A model generated the notes under the pieces. The model had not been told where the DNA came from. It did no database searches and saw only the letters and a list, made by a program, of their open reading frames with translations. A DNA stretch of 64,000 bases from Larix kaempferi. Lineage: Eukaryota > Streptophyta > Pinopsida > Pinales > Pinaceae. The DNA lies in NCBI GenBank assembly GCA_027924585.1, contig BSBM01001026.1, positions 796,501 to 860,500 on the forward strand, written 5' to 3'. A program made the translations under genes and the position numbers. Numbering within the stretch: position 1 is the first letter of the stretch; each line of letters starts with the position of its first letter. Shown one piece after another: positions 1-12,769 of the stretch.

Positions 1-59
1 TACCAGATTCGGAAGGAAGCCGCAATGTCGAAGCACCAGATATTCCCTTCGACAAATTC

Positions 60-1010
60 CAATAGCCACTACGAATCAAGAAGGTTAATATTGGGTCGGA
101 GGAAAACCCCAATTTCACAAGTATTGGCAATTATTGGGATGATGCGACAATCGCAAAAGTCATTGATCTACTACATGAGTTTCAAGATCTGTTCCTAATG
201 AAATTTTTGGAAATGAAAGGCATTTCTGAGGAACTCGGAAAAATGAAGATTCCACTGAAACCTGATGCGAAGCCGGTAAAGCATCGATCCTATAGATTGA
301 ATTCCAGGTTCAAGGAGCAAGTGAAAGCCGATATAGAACAAATATTGGATACAGGAATCATAGAGCTGGTAGAGGAATCCGAATGGATCAGTCCGATGGT
401 TGTCCAAGATAAGAATATTGGCGAAATTAGGATCTACGTCAACCTAAGGAAACTGAATGACACATGTCTGCACGATCCATTCCCAACACCATTCACTGAC
501 GAGGTGCTAGAAGGCGTTGGAGGTCAGGAGATATATTCTTTCATAGACAGATTCTTAGGAGACCATCAAATAAAGATTGCAAAGGAGGATCACATAAGAC
601 AACCTTCATAAAAGAACGGGTTTTTTTTCAATACACAGTAATGTCTTTCGGTCTAAAAAACGCCCCGATGATCTTTTCAAGATTAGTTGTTGCTGCATTC
701 AAATATTTCATTCATAAATTCCTCGCAGTGTATATGGATGATTGGACCGTGTATGGCCTGGTGAAGGACCATGTTGTGAATATAAGATTGATGCTGGAGA
801 GATGTAGACATCATCAAATTTCCCTAAACTTGAAGAAGTGTATCTTTTGTGCTCCATTTGGGATCCCTTAAGGACATATTGTATGCAAGGAAGGGATGCT
901 AGTTGACCCAACAAAGATTGCAATTATTGTCGACTTACCACCTCCAACAATAGTGAAGTAGTTAAAGGCAACACTAGGGCATACTGGGTATTACATAAAG
1001 TTTATTAGAG
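60..1010 (+). pseudogene. Gypsy reverse transcriptase remnant
   Basis: This encoded the reverse transcriptase part of the pol polyprotein, which copies element RNA into DNA in cytoplasmic particles. Positions 60-197 still read as the linker before RT, and 198-611 gives the fingers and palm start (EESEWISPMVVQDK, LRKLNDTCLHDPFPTPFTDE, then IDRFLGDHQIKIAKED). The frame changes between about 600 and 641. There MSFGLKNAPMIFSR and the catalytic box VYMDDWTVYG (YMDD type) follow. A stop at 869-871 interrupts the thumb region, after which homologous residues (GHIVCKEGMLVDPTKIAII) continue to about 950. The fold is certain from these motifs; the gene is broken by a frameshift and stops. Confidence 0.88.
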
Positions 1011-1101
1011 GGTATGCGGCGATCACAGTGCCAATGGAAAATTGTTAAGAAAGGATGCGAAGTTCGAATAGAATGAAGAATCCCAGAAGAGCCTTGATAT
1101 A

Positions 1102-1530
1102 ATGAAAACAAAGATGGTCGCAACACCAATATTAGTTTTTCCTAATTGGACAAATGAATTCCATGTTCATGTGGACGCATCATCAGTTGCACTAGGAGTA
1201 ATATTGGCCCAGCCAGGAGAAGGAGTAATCGATCATCCGATCGCATTCACAAGAATGAAGCTATCCACTGCTGAGAGAAACTATACAACGACAGAAAGGG
1301 AAGGGCTGGCAATGGTCTATGTGCTACAAAAATTTTGCCACTACCTACTTGGAGGCCATTTCAAGATGTTTACTAACCACTCTTCATTGAAATATTTGGT
1401 CTACAAGCCTGTGTTAGGGGGGGAAATATGTCATTGGTTTCCGTTTATTCCAAGAATTCGACTTTGAGATCATTGTGAAACTAGGACGATTGAATGTAGG
1501 GCCTGATCACCTATCCCGAATCAAGTGAGG
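1102..1530 (+). pseudogene. Gypsy RNase H and connection remnant
   Basis: This is the RNase H domain of the same polyprotein, which degrades the RNA strand during reverse transcription. Visible motifs are FHVHVDASSVALGVILAQ with the first catalytic aspartate, TTTEREGLAMVYVLQKF with the catalytic glutamate, and FTNHSSLKYLV, where the aspartate usual in FTDH is N. The frame changes near 1435-1445. The connection segment (FDFEIIVKLGRLNVGPDHLSRI) is then read in a second frame to about 1527. The aspartate loss and the frame change both say it is dead. Confidence 0.85.
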
Positions 1531-1681
1531 GGAAGAACCCAGAAGAATTGACGAAGGCCTACTAGATGCGCAAGTATTTTGAATTGGAATGGTCGATGAC
1601 TACTATGAACAAATCATTTAGTTTTTTACTACAGGATGCGCACTAGAAGGAATGAATACCAGTTAGAAAAAGAAGCTAGTT

Positions 1682-2868
1682 GTGAGGGTTGCCAACTTTC
1701 ATCTAATTGTAGTTCAAATTTACAAAATGGGGCCAGATGAAATGCTTCATCGATACATCCTTCTGCATGAACAAGAAAGGATATTAGCAGAAGCTCACGA
1801 TGGGATCGCAGGAGGTCACTATGGAGGACAGGCCATTGCTAGAAAGATACTCAGAGCTGGACGATGGTGGCCGACGATGCATGGAGATGCTACAGATTAC
1901 ACAAAGAGTTGCGATGTATGCCAAAGAACAGGAAAACCATCGCGAATGGATGAAATTACGCTAGTACCTCAACTAACACTGCAAGCTTTCACCAAATGGG
2001 AGGTTTAGTTCGTAGGACCTATCAACCAACCAGGAAAAAGAACAGGGTCGCGATATATAATTATTACAACTGATTATTTGACACAATGGGCTGAATATGC
2101 ACCAGTAAAGGATTGCATGCCTGCGATGATAGCAAGATTCCTTTTTGATAATGTTGTCACCAGGTTTGGATGCCCAAAGTTACTGATGAGTGACCAAGGT
2201 ACTCACTTTTTCAACCAAACTATCAGGGCCATGATAGAAGAATTCCAAATCCAGCATCAATGGAGTACCCCATATCACCCGTAGGAGAACTGTGCAGTGG
2301 AGGAATTGAACAAAGTATTGGAGCATGCGCTAACAAAGGTGTGCAAAACAAACCGCAATGACTAGGATTTGAATATTCTAGCGATACTGTGGGCTACAGA
2401 GCAAATTGTAAATGATTGACAGGCCATACTCCATTCAAGTTAGTTTACAGACAAGAAGCAGTAATTCTAATGGAGTATATTGTCCCAAGTCTACGCATCG
2501 CCACAGCAACAAGAATGAGTGACAACGGAGCAATTGAAGAACGGTTCGCGCAGTTGGTACATCTCGACGAGGACAAGTTTATCGCAGGATACCTTCAATA
2601 GGTAGAAAAGGATCGACCGAAGTCTTGGAACGATCTCCATGTCAAACTCAAGCACTTCTAGCGTGGACATATGGTGCGACTATATGAAAGTAAGTTTGCA
2701 GAGCGCCCAGGTAAGTTGCAGATGCATTGGTTGGGTCCCTATATTATAAATTTTATCATTGACGAAGGTGCGGTGCAGTTGCAAAAGTTAAATGGGACAC
2801 TGTTGAAAAACCTGGTGAATGGAAGCCAGTTGAATCGCTATCGCCATAGTCAGGCACATAGTGATTGA
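1682..2868 (+). pseudogene. Gypsy integrase remnant
   Basis: This is the integrase, which joins element cDNA to the chromosome. The N-terminal HHCC finger is visible (GGHYGGQAIARKI, then CDVCQRTGKPSR). A stop at 2006-2008 falls between the finger and the catalytic core. The core keeps TTDYLTQWAEYAPVKDC (first D) and LLMSDQGTHFFNQTI (second D), and a stop follows YHP at 2282-2284, near where the catalytic glutamate region begins. The C-terminal part (MTGHTPFKLVYRQEAV from 2416, then LGPYIINFIIDEGAVQLQ from about 2730, a GPY-type module) is readable but split by stops. No chromodomain follows; the frame ends at 2868. Confidence 0.87.
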
Positions 2869-3706
2869 TAGGGCTCGCAACAAAAAAAAATGATGTGGGA
2901 GATCTGTCGACTGCATGGGATCTGTCGACAAAACAATACTAGAGGAAAGAGTAAGCGACGAGGATTAAATATTGTCGACGTTTAGCACGCATAAGTCAAT
3001 TAAATTAATAATTACAACACTTAAGCATTGATAGAAGGTGGCGAAGGTCGATGATGACACACTCGATGACAGAATTCAGGAAATCAGTGAAAGATTCGAT
3101 GAAAGACTTGGTAATCATTTCTCAAGAATGACAAGATGGACAGGGAACGAGCGAGTTAATTTATAAATACCAAAACATATGGGTAGATAGCGTCATTAAT
3201 TTTTATAAGAGTTATTGAGCCGAATGCATGACTCTATCATAGTTGCAGAGTAAAGCAGTGAGATTAGAGGGTTGCGATAGTGCATTTTGTTTCCAGTGGA
3301 AGCGCCCAAGGTGCACTGCGAGAGAGGACGACAAGTGTTCACGAGAAACCAACAGATGAGGATGTGCAAAAAATCAGGAATAAAAGAGGTGATGTCTCCC
3401 CCAAGATGTCTAAGATAACTTCAGTTGGTGGAAGAAAAGTGGGCCTTTCGACCGCAGAAGCACCAAGAGCAAGGGCACTCCGGGTCCAGTGAAGGATGAT
3501 CAAATTCATGGAACGAATGTGCCGGCAGCAGAGCCGTTTATATAATTCCCAGTGAAGGATGATCAAATTTGTGAAGCAAATGTGCCGGAAGCAGATTCAT
3601 CAACAAGATGCCCAGTGAAGGATGATCAAATTGGTGAAAGAGAGTCATAGTAGAGGTGCCCAACTGAGGTAGCTCGAGGGAAAGCCACAAGTTTTTGTTG
3701 GGGGCC
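2869..3706 (+). other. Region between integrase and 3' LTR, with remnant reading frame
   Basis: This 840-bp stretch lies between integrase and LTR, where Tat-lineage elements often carry extra sequence or an extra ORF. Three GTCGAC sites sit at 2900-2985. A 70-codon open frame at 3280-3492 (MHFVSSGSAQGALRE at its start) leads into the 63-bp repeats but in another frame. I recognise no known domain. The region ends in a purine-rich stretch at 3691-3706 that may be the polypurine tract. Confidence 0.5.
3486..3674 (+). repeat. 63-bp tandem repeat, three copies
   Basis: The phrase ccagtgaaggatgatcaaat recurs at 3486, 3549 and 3612, exactly 63 bp apart. Because 63 is 21 codons, the frame is kept: PVKDDQI appears three times in one frame, twice followed by NVP. 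It ends shortly before the LTR, so it may be the C-terminus of an extra element-encoded protein. Confidence 0.8.
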
Positions 3707-4439
3707 TGTTGGCACGGGGTTAGAGCGCAAAATATGCAGAGATGACAACGACAAAAGGTTCATCAATGAAGGAAAAGGACCATTTGTGAAGGATAAGGAG
3801 CCGACAGAAGCAGAATTTTTGGTCCATGTTAGTTAGAATGGTTCATTTGGACCATTTTGTAAGGACCATAAGTGTCTATAAATATAGAAATAATTGTAGT
3901 AGTAAATAGAGAACCATAAGGAGATAAGTCGATCAATTCTGATGTATTTTGTATGCCTTCAGAAGTTTTTTCTCTGAGCATATGGATTCGCGCTAAGTCG
4001 CTTGGAACTATTTTATGTGAAGTTCACTCTGCAAGTCTCTGTGATGAGTTAATGAATGAGAATGTTTGGTTATATTCATCTCCTTGCTTTCTATTTTTCA
4101 TTTTCTCATGAAATATGAATGATATATTAATGATGTGATCTTGTTGCTTTGTCAATTGATAAGTAATGTTGGTTGATATGAGTTATGTCTATTGCATATT
4201 TGAATTGTTAGTGTAATGCGGAAGCAAATATCTGGTTTCTATCGCGACTGAGTATGAATTAATGCATGTCTTCTCTCTATTGTGGAAACTTGTTTCCTAT
4301 AGCCCCCCTTAGACATCTCGGGTGAGAACTCACTTGCTCTGCGGGTGTTGCTGGAAAGGGTAAAACCTTTCTAAGTCGATGCTTAAGGGTGTCTGGTTGG
4401 TGTTTGTTGACAACAGTGCGAAGTTAACCCCTGTCAACA
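3707..4439 (+). repeat. Putative 3' LTR of the gypsy element
   Basis: The segment starts TGTTGGCACG right after a purine-rich stretch (gttgggggcc) and ends CTGTCAACA, giving TGTTG...CAACA inverted termini. An alternative end, GTCAACA at 4453, is equally possible. A TATA-like tctataaatataga lies at 3874-3887, as expected for an LTR promoter. The partner LTR is outside the window, so neither the boundary nor the target duplication can be checked. Confidence 0.6.
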
Positions 4440-4453
4440 GAACTTTGTCAACA

Positions 4454-5540
4454 AATTTCCAACTAAAAATCTGGCCTATCACTCCCTTAATGCACCATTA
4501 ACCTTCTCCAAGGGTTCTGATCCACTTCTTCCAAGTCTTCTCTCCTTCATCCGATCCACACGGATGCATGTATTCTCCAATTCTAGGTTGGAATGTCCTG
4601 CACATTTACCAGAATTAGCCCAATTCCTCAAAGGACAATTCAAAGTAATACCAAGGGTCTTGCTAATAGGAATACGCTTGCTCCATGAACACAAGGAATG
4701 GGACATGATTCACATGAATACGATGGCATGCATGTACATGTCCTTCTCAGGTAGAGTGATGAAAGCATGCAGGGATTAACCCTATCCCTCAAGCATGCAT
4801 TAAAGAAATTGTGACGTAAAAAATGAGCTTCAAAATAAACAAAATGTACTATAAAAATCACCCAATCACATTCTAGTAGGTGACATCATCCCTTATGGTT
4901 TGGGTGGCATTGCATGAGTTAAGAATTCTTATTTGTCAAATTTTCTATGGTGGATGAAAACCCATAGTTAACCAAGGTAGTGGTATAAGTACTTTTAAGT
5001 CATAAAGTAAAGTACTCATAATGAAAGTTCTTTAATATTTTTTCATAAAATAATATTATTGTCATTTTCAAGTAAAATACTTATAATGAATGTCTTTTCA
5101 CACTTTTTTTCCTTTCACAGTTTCTTATAAAATGATATTATTGTCATTAATAAGTAAAGTACTCGTAATTCATATTAAAGAAGGTCATTTCACATTTTTT
5201 TTCCTTTCATTTTTTTTTTATAAAATAATATATTGTCACTTTCATGTTTTTAATTTTAAATTATATATTCACTCCATTCTATTTAATATCATAGTGCCAA
5301 ACTAATTTATTATATATATAGATAGATATTTTGTAGAAAAAACTTTTTATTCATTCGAATAAACATGAACTACTCAAACAGCTTACATCATATGCCTTTA
5401 AGGCTACATCATAATAAAAAAGGTATAAAACCTTGTTTTTAAACATCATTGTTCATATAGCTTACATCAGATTTCTTTTAGGCTAAATCAAATTCAAAAC
5501 AGTATGTTGACCTGATTGCAATCTAGTACATATAAAATCC
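4454..5540. other. No gene seen; AT-rich spacer
   Basis: Only short open frames occur. From about 4980 the sequence becomes AT-rich with repeated phrases such as aagtaaagtactcataatg and ttttcataaaataatatt, which recur again near 6090-6180 and flank the LINE scrap. I could assign nothing else. Confidence 0.5.
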
Positions 5541-6067
5541 TCATACAAACAAGTTATATTCCATCATAAAACCATTTTTGTATTCCTTCACCGCCATGAC
5601 CCCTGGTTGCAGTGCCAGTGCCATTTTTTATAACAAATATGCTTCTTCATTGAGTTCTCTATAAATGTGAGTGAATGTGACATACTGGAAGGAGGCCAAG
5701 ATAAATTTGATTTCCTTTAAGAGATATTGCAGATGAGGAACTTTTATTTGAATTTTCCCTTTTTCCCAATCTATCACCATTTTGGAATCCCCATACAAAT
5801 GGAGTCTTAATAAATTCTTCCTTTGGGCGACCTTAAGAAGGCTATTAATTCTTCTTTACTATTTGTGGCCCACCCAGGAGCATATTTGATGCAAAACTTG
5901 GAATTATTAGGCAGAAATAAAATTCCTCCTGCACCTCTTGGGGATGGAGAACCTTGGCTGGCGCAATCAAAGAACTCCCAAGGTTCTTTTTTATTAATGA
6001 CTAGAGATGTAATGATGCGTAGTTTTCTTGGCTTATCTTCAGTTTTGTGCTCTTGTAGTTTTTGCAT
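5541..6067 (-). pseudogene. LINE RNase H (RVT_3-type) C-terminal fragment
   Basis: Read on the minus strand, this is the RNase H domain that ends ORF2 of plant L1-type LINEs. From high to low coordinates: KEPWEFFDCASQGSPSPRGAGGILF (the FFDGAS box with G changed to C), then KEELIAFLRS. After a frame change near 5810 come LHLYGDSKMVIDWEKGKIQ (the GDS box), HLQYLLKEIKFIL and FTHIYRELNEEAYLL (the HI.RE.N..AD box). An in-frame TAA follows, then a tail ending at 5541-5543. No reverse transcriptase is attached; the coding sequence stops before the TA microsatellite, so this is a 5'-truncated copy. Confidence 0.82.
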
Positions 6068-6193
6068 TATCTATATATATATTCCTTTCACATTTTTTCA
6101 TAAAATAATATTTTTATCATTTTCATATTTTTAATTTTTAATTATATATTCACTCCATTTTATTTCATATTATAATGCCAAACTAATTTATAA

Positions 6194-6354
<161 letters not shown>

Positions 6355-6369
6355 CCTCGTACTTTTAAA

Positions 6370-6495
6370 ATAAATTAAATTCATGAATGATATTAATATG
6401 AAAAAGGTATGTTAGTTATGCATATAAATTAAATTCATGAATGATAATAATATGAAAGAGGTATGTTAGTTATGCATGAGTTATAGTGTCATTGC

Positions 6496-6526
<31 letters not shown>

Positions 6527-6600
6527 TTTTAGAATAAGTTAAATTTATGAATGATATGAATATGAAAGATGTATGTTAGTTATGTATGACGTATAGTGTC
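6370..6600. repeat. Degenerate direct repeats plus CA microsatellite
   Basis: A unit of about 55 bp (ttcatgaatgatattaatat, then ggtatgttagttatgcat) occurs near 6371 and 6424 and, more diverged, near 6533. A (CA) tract of about 22 bp lies at 6506-6527 before the third copy. Confidence 0.75.
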
Positions 6601-9600
6601 ATATATATAAAAGTTGAATCATACACATTCATTTATATTTAGTTTAAATGTATGAAATAACATGTTAATGTGATAAATGTTTATATTGAATTTTCACATG
6701 TATATTTTGTATTTATAATTTTTTTAGTTGTAAGGAGTGAAAATAATTTCTTAGATAAGTATTTATATTATAAAAATATTTTCAAAATGTATAAATATTT
6801 GTTCTTCTTGTATAAAAAATTATTAGTTAGTAAAATAATTTATGCTTCAACTAATAAATTAAAAGAAGTTATGCACCACCATGGACTTATTAAGTTAATA
6901 CTACTCAATTTTACTAAATTTTTAAGAATAAATTAAGTCTTATATTATTTTCTATGAGAGACTTAACTATAATATTCCTTTACAATAAAATAAATATCCC
7001 AACAAAGTTTGTAATTTTGATATTAATTTATCAATATAGATTTAATGAATAAAGAATAATAATAATAATGCAATGTGGACTATAATAATATTATTAACAT
7101 TTTACATGTAAATAAATTTTCAATTAAATCATATTATATTAAATTGATGAGAAAAATACTAAATATAAAAAGTTAACTTAAATTAAAAAATAGCTCTTAA
7201 AAATGTTTTTTCTTATTTAATTTCATTTGCAAGTTCAAGACAAATAAATGCTAAAGGACAATAAATTTATGGGAATTTACAATGAATCTTAGTCACGTCA
7301 ATGTAAAGTTATTTTATTAATTTTATTTCTAGTGAATTTTGAAAAGTAACTCAACCATGGTTATTTATATTGTGCATAGAAAATAGTGTAGGAGGTGACT
7401 TGTCATATATACGTACCCCATAAAACCCTTAACTCATAATATTTTAATATATCTCATACTTTTTTAGTACCTCTCTTAGGAGGCCATTTTGTGACCTCAA
7501 AATCTCTCTAATAATTACATACAAGTACCAAGGTAAATACAAGGATGCAGAGGTGCAATGGGCATGATAAATGGCCCAGGTAGGCATATTCATGCATCAA
7601 CAAACCAAAGGGGAACTGTAACATTATCCATCCTTACACCTAACATGTATCCAACATTTAGCATGGAATAACATCAACATATTTACAGACTTAACACAAG
7701 GAGACGCATGCATCCCTATTCATAAATGGGTCATCTCCATAAGTAATTAGGTGCATGCATAGAGTTAACAACTATAACTAAAGCAACATCATTCACACTC
7801 AATAAGTCATGTATCCATCAATCATTAACATGTACAATAGGATGAAGCATAAGATATGGCCATTTAGCTGTAAGAACCAGTTGGGTCCACTTTGCGCTCA
7901 AACATAAGAAAATACACATGCATGGATGCAAAATAGGCGTCATTTAAAGCACAAGAACCACTTATCTTTTGTATTAATCCTCCAAGCGAACTGGCTATGG
8001 GATGCAACTTTCCAAGACAACCATAGATCTCTGCTAGGCCTATATTATTTCAGTAATTAGAGATCACCCCCGAGATGGGGCTATGTAATCAATAATGAGT
8101 CCCTCTCTCGTTCCTTCACCGCATTGGTTCACAGTCTACTAGGGAATCCGACCAACAATTAACTTGGTTAAGCAAATGGGGAGGTGGGTAATGGTTTCTA
8201 GGTCAATATGCTTCTCCACAGAGCTATGGGCATATCCCAATGATCTCAGACTAGTCCAATAACCCCATCACCCCTCTCTCAGCCTAGATAAGGTTCCCTT
8301 CGCTGTTGCACAACCCTTAGGGTGTCCCTTCCTCTAGCACTAATCTGGGTAAGTGTGGCTGGTCGTAACTTCTAGATCGAGGTAGATAAGCCCTATTCTC
8401 GAAATTGGACTCCTACAAACCCGATTTAAGTATTCTTATGGCTTCCCAAAGTTCTCACGCTCTATCCATTCATCTCATGTTTCAGGTTCATGGTTTTCTC
8501 AGCAAGTAATACTTTCACACAGGGATTATATGTGCTCACGGTTCTGCCAATTGCACACTACCACATAATCGCGTTTCTCTTATGTCGGCTTCCCTGTTTT
8601 GCACTCTACGACCCCCTCTATGGGATGATTGAGGTTCTTAGTCAGCAATGGGTTAGGAAATCAGGTTCCACGAATTCTGAGGTGGTTAAGTGTCTTAAGG
8701 GACAAGTAAACAGAGTCATACCCTTCCATATGAATTCGCAGGCATGCTCCATACTCAATTGGCCTCCCGAACAGGGATCCTCAACCACCCTCTTACAACA
8801 ACATTTAATGGTAGTTAGGATAGTCTAAGGGTTCTCGGGATGACAATGACAACCTAGGGTTCCATCCCACACCCCCTCACCACCCTACTTTATACATAGT
8901 TCTCCCTCATTTCGTTGCAGCCATAGCCAACCGTTAGTCTTTTATTACATAGTATTATTTACATCATTAACAATTATCTCATGGCTTAACAACGCATGGA
9001 TTATCAACTACTTTCCTATGCAATTAAACTTAAGAATCCACTAGTGGGGCCTTGGCCTTGAGCTCCACACTAGGGAAAACACACCTTGCAATATTTACGT
9101 AGCTTCCAAAATAGCCTATGCTTAGAATGAGGAATATTACACGGACTCAGAATCAACTTGGGTGTTGGCCTCACTAGAAGCCACTCTCAGACCTTTAAAA
9201 GATGGACTTGATTTTGTTTAAGTTTCTTATCTAGGTTTCTGACAATTTAGTTAGTTCCTGCCACTTCTAAATTTATCGAAAATATTTTTCTGATTCTAAA
9301 TGTCCATAAAAGATTCAATTATTTTAGTAGTTGGTCAATATTGTTGGAATCCATGTAGAAGTGGTTTTCAAAGCTGTATTTGAGTGCTTGAGATATGTTT
9401 TTTTAAGTAGGAATTGTAGAGAAAAGCTTCTATGGAAGTGGGGTTCTCTATGAGAGAATTATGAAATACTTGAGAATTTTTTTTCATGAATATAAATTTT
9501 TATTATTTAACTTTAGAGTGCCTTGGGTGTGTATTCAGTTTATGAAGAGGAATGATTTCATGGTATTTTTGTTTCTGTAATGATCATGGATATGTTGGGG

Positions 9601-9839
9601 TATTTTCTAGTGGCCTTTTATAAAGGATTCAAGGTATTGGGAGGCTAATGCTCTTTGATGTTGTCATATGTGTGGTGATCTAATTTTATTATGTCAATAG
9701 GTGTTTATATATGGTATTTTGGGGATGGAATTCGAAGAGTGGATCATCAAGATCAAGGAGAATATGACAACTATATGAAGGCAATGAATTCTATGGTCGT
9801 CGTATTGGTTATGGAATGATTAATCATTAGTTATGTGCC
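6601..9839. other. No gene seen; AT-rich then unassigned repeat-like sequence
   Basis: 6600-7440 is AT-rich without coding signal. 7440-9200 is more balanced in composition and may be an old LTR or non-coding element interior, but I found no PBS, PPT or paired copy. The longest open frame (8490-8828, 112 codons) has no recognisable motif and I do not call it a gene. Confidence 0.45.
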
Positions 9840-10020
9840 ATTAATCAGGTGTGTGCACTGGAGGTGAGTCATGTATTGGGTTGGTTGGAGGCGACTGTGC
9901 TGGATGCTATGCTTCGGTTTAACTAGATGCAGTCATGGCGGTGTGGAGGCGAGTCATGCGTCGCGTTGGTTGGAGGCGAGTGCGCTGGAGGCTATGTGTC
10001 GGGTTAAGAAGGTGCAGTTA
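9840..10020. repeat. Short GC-richer direct repeats
   Basis: A phrase like ggaggcgagtcatg, then gttggttggaggcga, recurs about three times (near 9860, 9945 and 9970), giving a small degenerate tandem repeat. No product is recognised. Confidence 0.55.
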
Positions 10021-10367
10021 GAGTTCTTAGTAATGCTATTTGTAGTTTGTTACTCTATGTGGTGTCCAGTGTAGGGCGCGTGGAGAAAGAGTTCAAACAT
10101 GGCATATTTTTGAGTTTCGAATATCAATCTTCCAAAATCGCATTCAGCTTTACCACAACTGCCAAATCTCTACTGCAAATGAACCTGCTCATCCTACTGG
10201 GAAATCCCTACTGTGAACGAACCATCACGTCCTACTGCGAAAAGGTCGATTGCTTGCAAAAGATTCAACCCGACCCGATTGTGTGTGAACAATCTAGGTA
10301 TTTACCGCTCTCCATTATTGTGTATTTATTGTGGATGGCTGGATATTATTATTATTTGTTTTAATGT

Positions 10368-10690
10368 TTAGAATGGTAGGTTTACGGGTATAGCGAGGTG
10401 CACCGTCGCCACAATGTTCAGAAGGGTAGGGTTAGGGGTTTTAGCTAGGCACACCATCGCCTCAATGTTCAGAAGGGTAGGGTTATGGGCTTTAGCTATG
10501 CACACTGTGGCCTGTCTTTTAGTAAAGTATTGGTATTTTTTTTCGTGTCAAAATGATCGACCGGTAGTTGGTCATGAACTTTGTTTTTTTACCACTGCCA
10601 TAATGTTCAGAAGGGTAGTGTTAGGGGCTTTAGCTAGGCGCATTTTCTCCACAATGTTCAGAAGGGTAGGGTGACGAGATTTAGCTACGC
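10368..10690. repeat. About 50-bp repeat containing gttcagaagggtaggg
   Basis: The phrase aatgttcagaagggtagggt, followed by ttagctaggcacacc, is seen near 10412, 10465, 10600 and 10652, with a diverged copy near 10362. Spacing is about 53 bp within each pair, and a unique spacer of about 90 bp separates the two pairs. The agggttagggg core looks telomere-like, but the unit is much longer than a telomere repeat. Confidence 0.75.
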
Positions 10691-12268
10691 ACATTATTTC
10701 CTATCTTTTTGTACAGAATTATCTGCACAGTTGTGGTGGTTTGAATCATTAATACTGCAGTGTCAAGTTCTTATTGAACACCATATTTTATTAAACCACA
10801 GGGGTTGGGACATCAATCCTGAATAACCCATGCTATAGCTTGGTCATGCCTTCCAATAGTTTGGCTGGGCATCCCTTAGGAGTTTCGATCCTGAATCTGA
10901 GTCTTAGTGGGATTTAAATGTTTTGGAAAACTGAAACATTACGTGCCCTAAATAAAATATTTAGTTAGTGTAAAAAGATCTGGGCCTGTGGTTGACACGA
11001 TTTCGATTGCAATTAATAATCTATGGTTGTAATATTCTGATGTTTAAAGTTTGGAAATCTTTACATTATTTCTGTCAGTGCTTAACCTTGGACTTACTAT
11101 TTAATTAATGGTTTGGTTAAAGGTACTGTGTGTAATTTCAATTTTATTAATTAGTCTAAAACCTAAGATCTAGGTTTGAGAAAACTAAAGAGAATCAATC
11201 TCTTCAATGAGATGATTCTGCTATAAAATAAATTTTAGATCAAACTTCGTTTTTGGTTTAGACTTAACCCTACGAATCTCCCAGGGTTTGGAAGTTCACA
11301 ACGTAATCTTGTTTAAAGGAAAATTAATTACAGTATTTTATAAAAGGTTGAGATCTAGCACAAGTTAGTGTAGCTAGCTCTGCTAGATCGTAGGTCTAAA
11401 GAGAAAGTAAGGAATAGTTTGATGTTTAGGTTTTATAATTAGGCATAGATCATTTTTTAAGGTTTTAAAGTAAATGTTTACCCCACGGAGCCAATGCCTT
11501 ATGCCTTGCTCCGAAATACACATTGATAACCAAAATTCTAATGAAAATAAATTTACAGTTTCACGGGAATTAAATCCTAACTTTCAGCCTGTAATATTTT
11601 AGGAACTTTGAAATATGATTATAAGTTCTTACCTGAACTCTTGTAGCTTGGATCTCCTTTTTATAGCCTACACACCTCAAACACTAGTTAATGAAAGAAA
11701 ATATTCTTAGCTAGCCTATAGGATGATAACCAAATAACTTTGGAACTGCCACGTTCCTCCCAACCATGACCCAAAATCGTTCCTAGTCCTAAATCGGATC
11801 CCCTCAAGCTGGCTCCAACATGCAAGAGAACCTAGAGAACCTAAGGCAGATAGCTGATTGCAATTCAATTCTGAAATATTACTCTTCTAGATTTATGGGA
11901 CAATCTCTCTCTTGATACCATAAAGAATAAAGATAGATGATCCTCTCATTGGAAATTGTCTTTGTATTTATAGGAAATATTTTGGAATGGGAAGTTGAGT
12001 TAATAATATTATTTTTAATATTAACTTTAGTTTGACTCTTAGTTTAAATTATAACATATAATTAAAAGGTTTGTTTAATTATAAACTTTCAGTTTTGTCT
12101 AGGACTCCTACTTTGTTTCTTTTTGAACTAATTATTGTAAACTTTATCTTTTGTTTATTTATAATATAAATATATATGTAAAATCCATTCATGTGGATTT
12201 ATAGACTTTATATAACTGTGTGTGTCTTTTATTATTCCCATATCTTTCTTTATATATAATATCTTTAC

Positions 12269-12313
<45 letters not shown>

Positions 12314-12769
12314 TATGAGTAGGTATACATAATACTTTGGTACAATAGTGAGGCTCCTTTAAAATTACTCACTTTGATTAATTCAAGTATAGAATTATAA
12401 CTTTGATGCATTAATTAAATAAGGTAGACTCTTTCGACCAGACCTTTGGTGGGTATGGATGTTCGACTAGGTTAGGTAGCCCTAGATCCCTTGCATGTTG
12501 GATTACTTCGTATTTCGTGGCAGTTTCTTCAGTCTTTGATGAGATGAGTAGTGATTCAATTAGTCAAATTAAATAAGTATGATGACTGGTGGTGCTATTC
12601 AGAGCCTTCCTCAACTCAACACCTTTTAATTAAAGTAACCCCTAGTGCTATTCAGAGCTTAAGCTCAAGACTTTTGCATGGGCGTTACACTAGTGAAATT
12701 CCATAGCTCCTCACTCAACACTAATACTAGGATGTATTTGTAAGATACACCTAGGGATACAATGGCTAA
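10691..12769. other. No gene seen; possible old LTR sequence
   Basis: Non-coding on both strands. The phrase ctctcttgataccataaaga near 11908 and a minus-strand TATA-like cctataaatacaaagac near 11960 resemble a minus-strand LTR end next to an initiator-Met PBS. However, the expected CA terminus is missing and no partner LTR is visible. A TA tract lies at about 12274-12311. Confidence 0.35.

Larger units (their letters stand above)
1..4439 (+). mobile_element. Ty3/gypsy retrotransposon (Tat-like), 3' part, decayed
   Basis: The first 4.4 kb reads as the 3' part of one Ty3/gypsy element: reverse transcriptase, RNase H, integrase, a tail region, a polypurine stretch and a 3' LTR, in the order typical of that superfamily. 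The integrase zinc-finger region (CDVCQRTGKPSR) and the lack of a chromodomain fit the Tat/Athila side of the family; this lineage call is inference from motif style. Gag, protease and the 5' LTR lie left of the window. At least three frame changes and several in-frame stops show it is inactive. Confidence 0.85.

Noticed and set aside
8490-8828. 112-codon frame as a gene
   Set aside because: No recognisable domain, no splice or promoter context, and surrounding DNA looks like non-coding repeat.
10410-10690. Interstitial telomere (agggttagggg words)
   Set aside because: The word occurs once per unit of about 50 bp, not as consecutive TTTAGGG copies.
11900-11970. Minus-strand PBS (tggtatcaagag) and LTR end
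   Set aside because: The adjoining base pair is not CA, no second LTR exists and the match is only about 8 bases.
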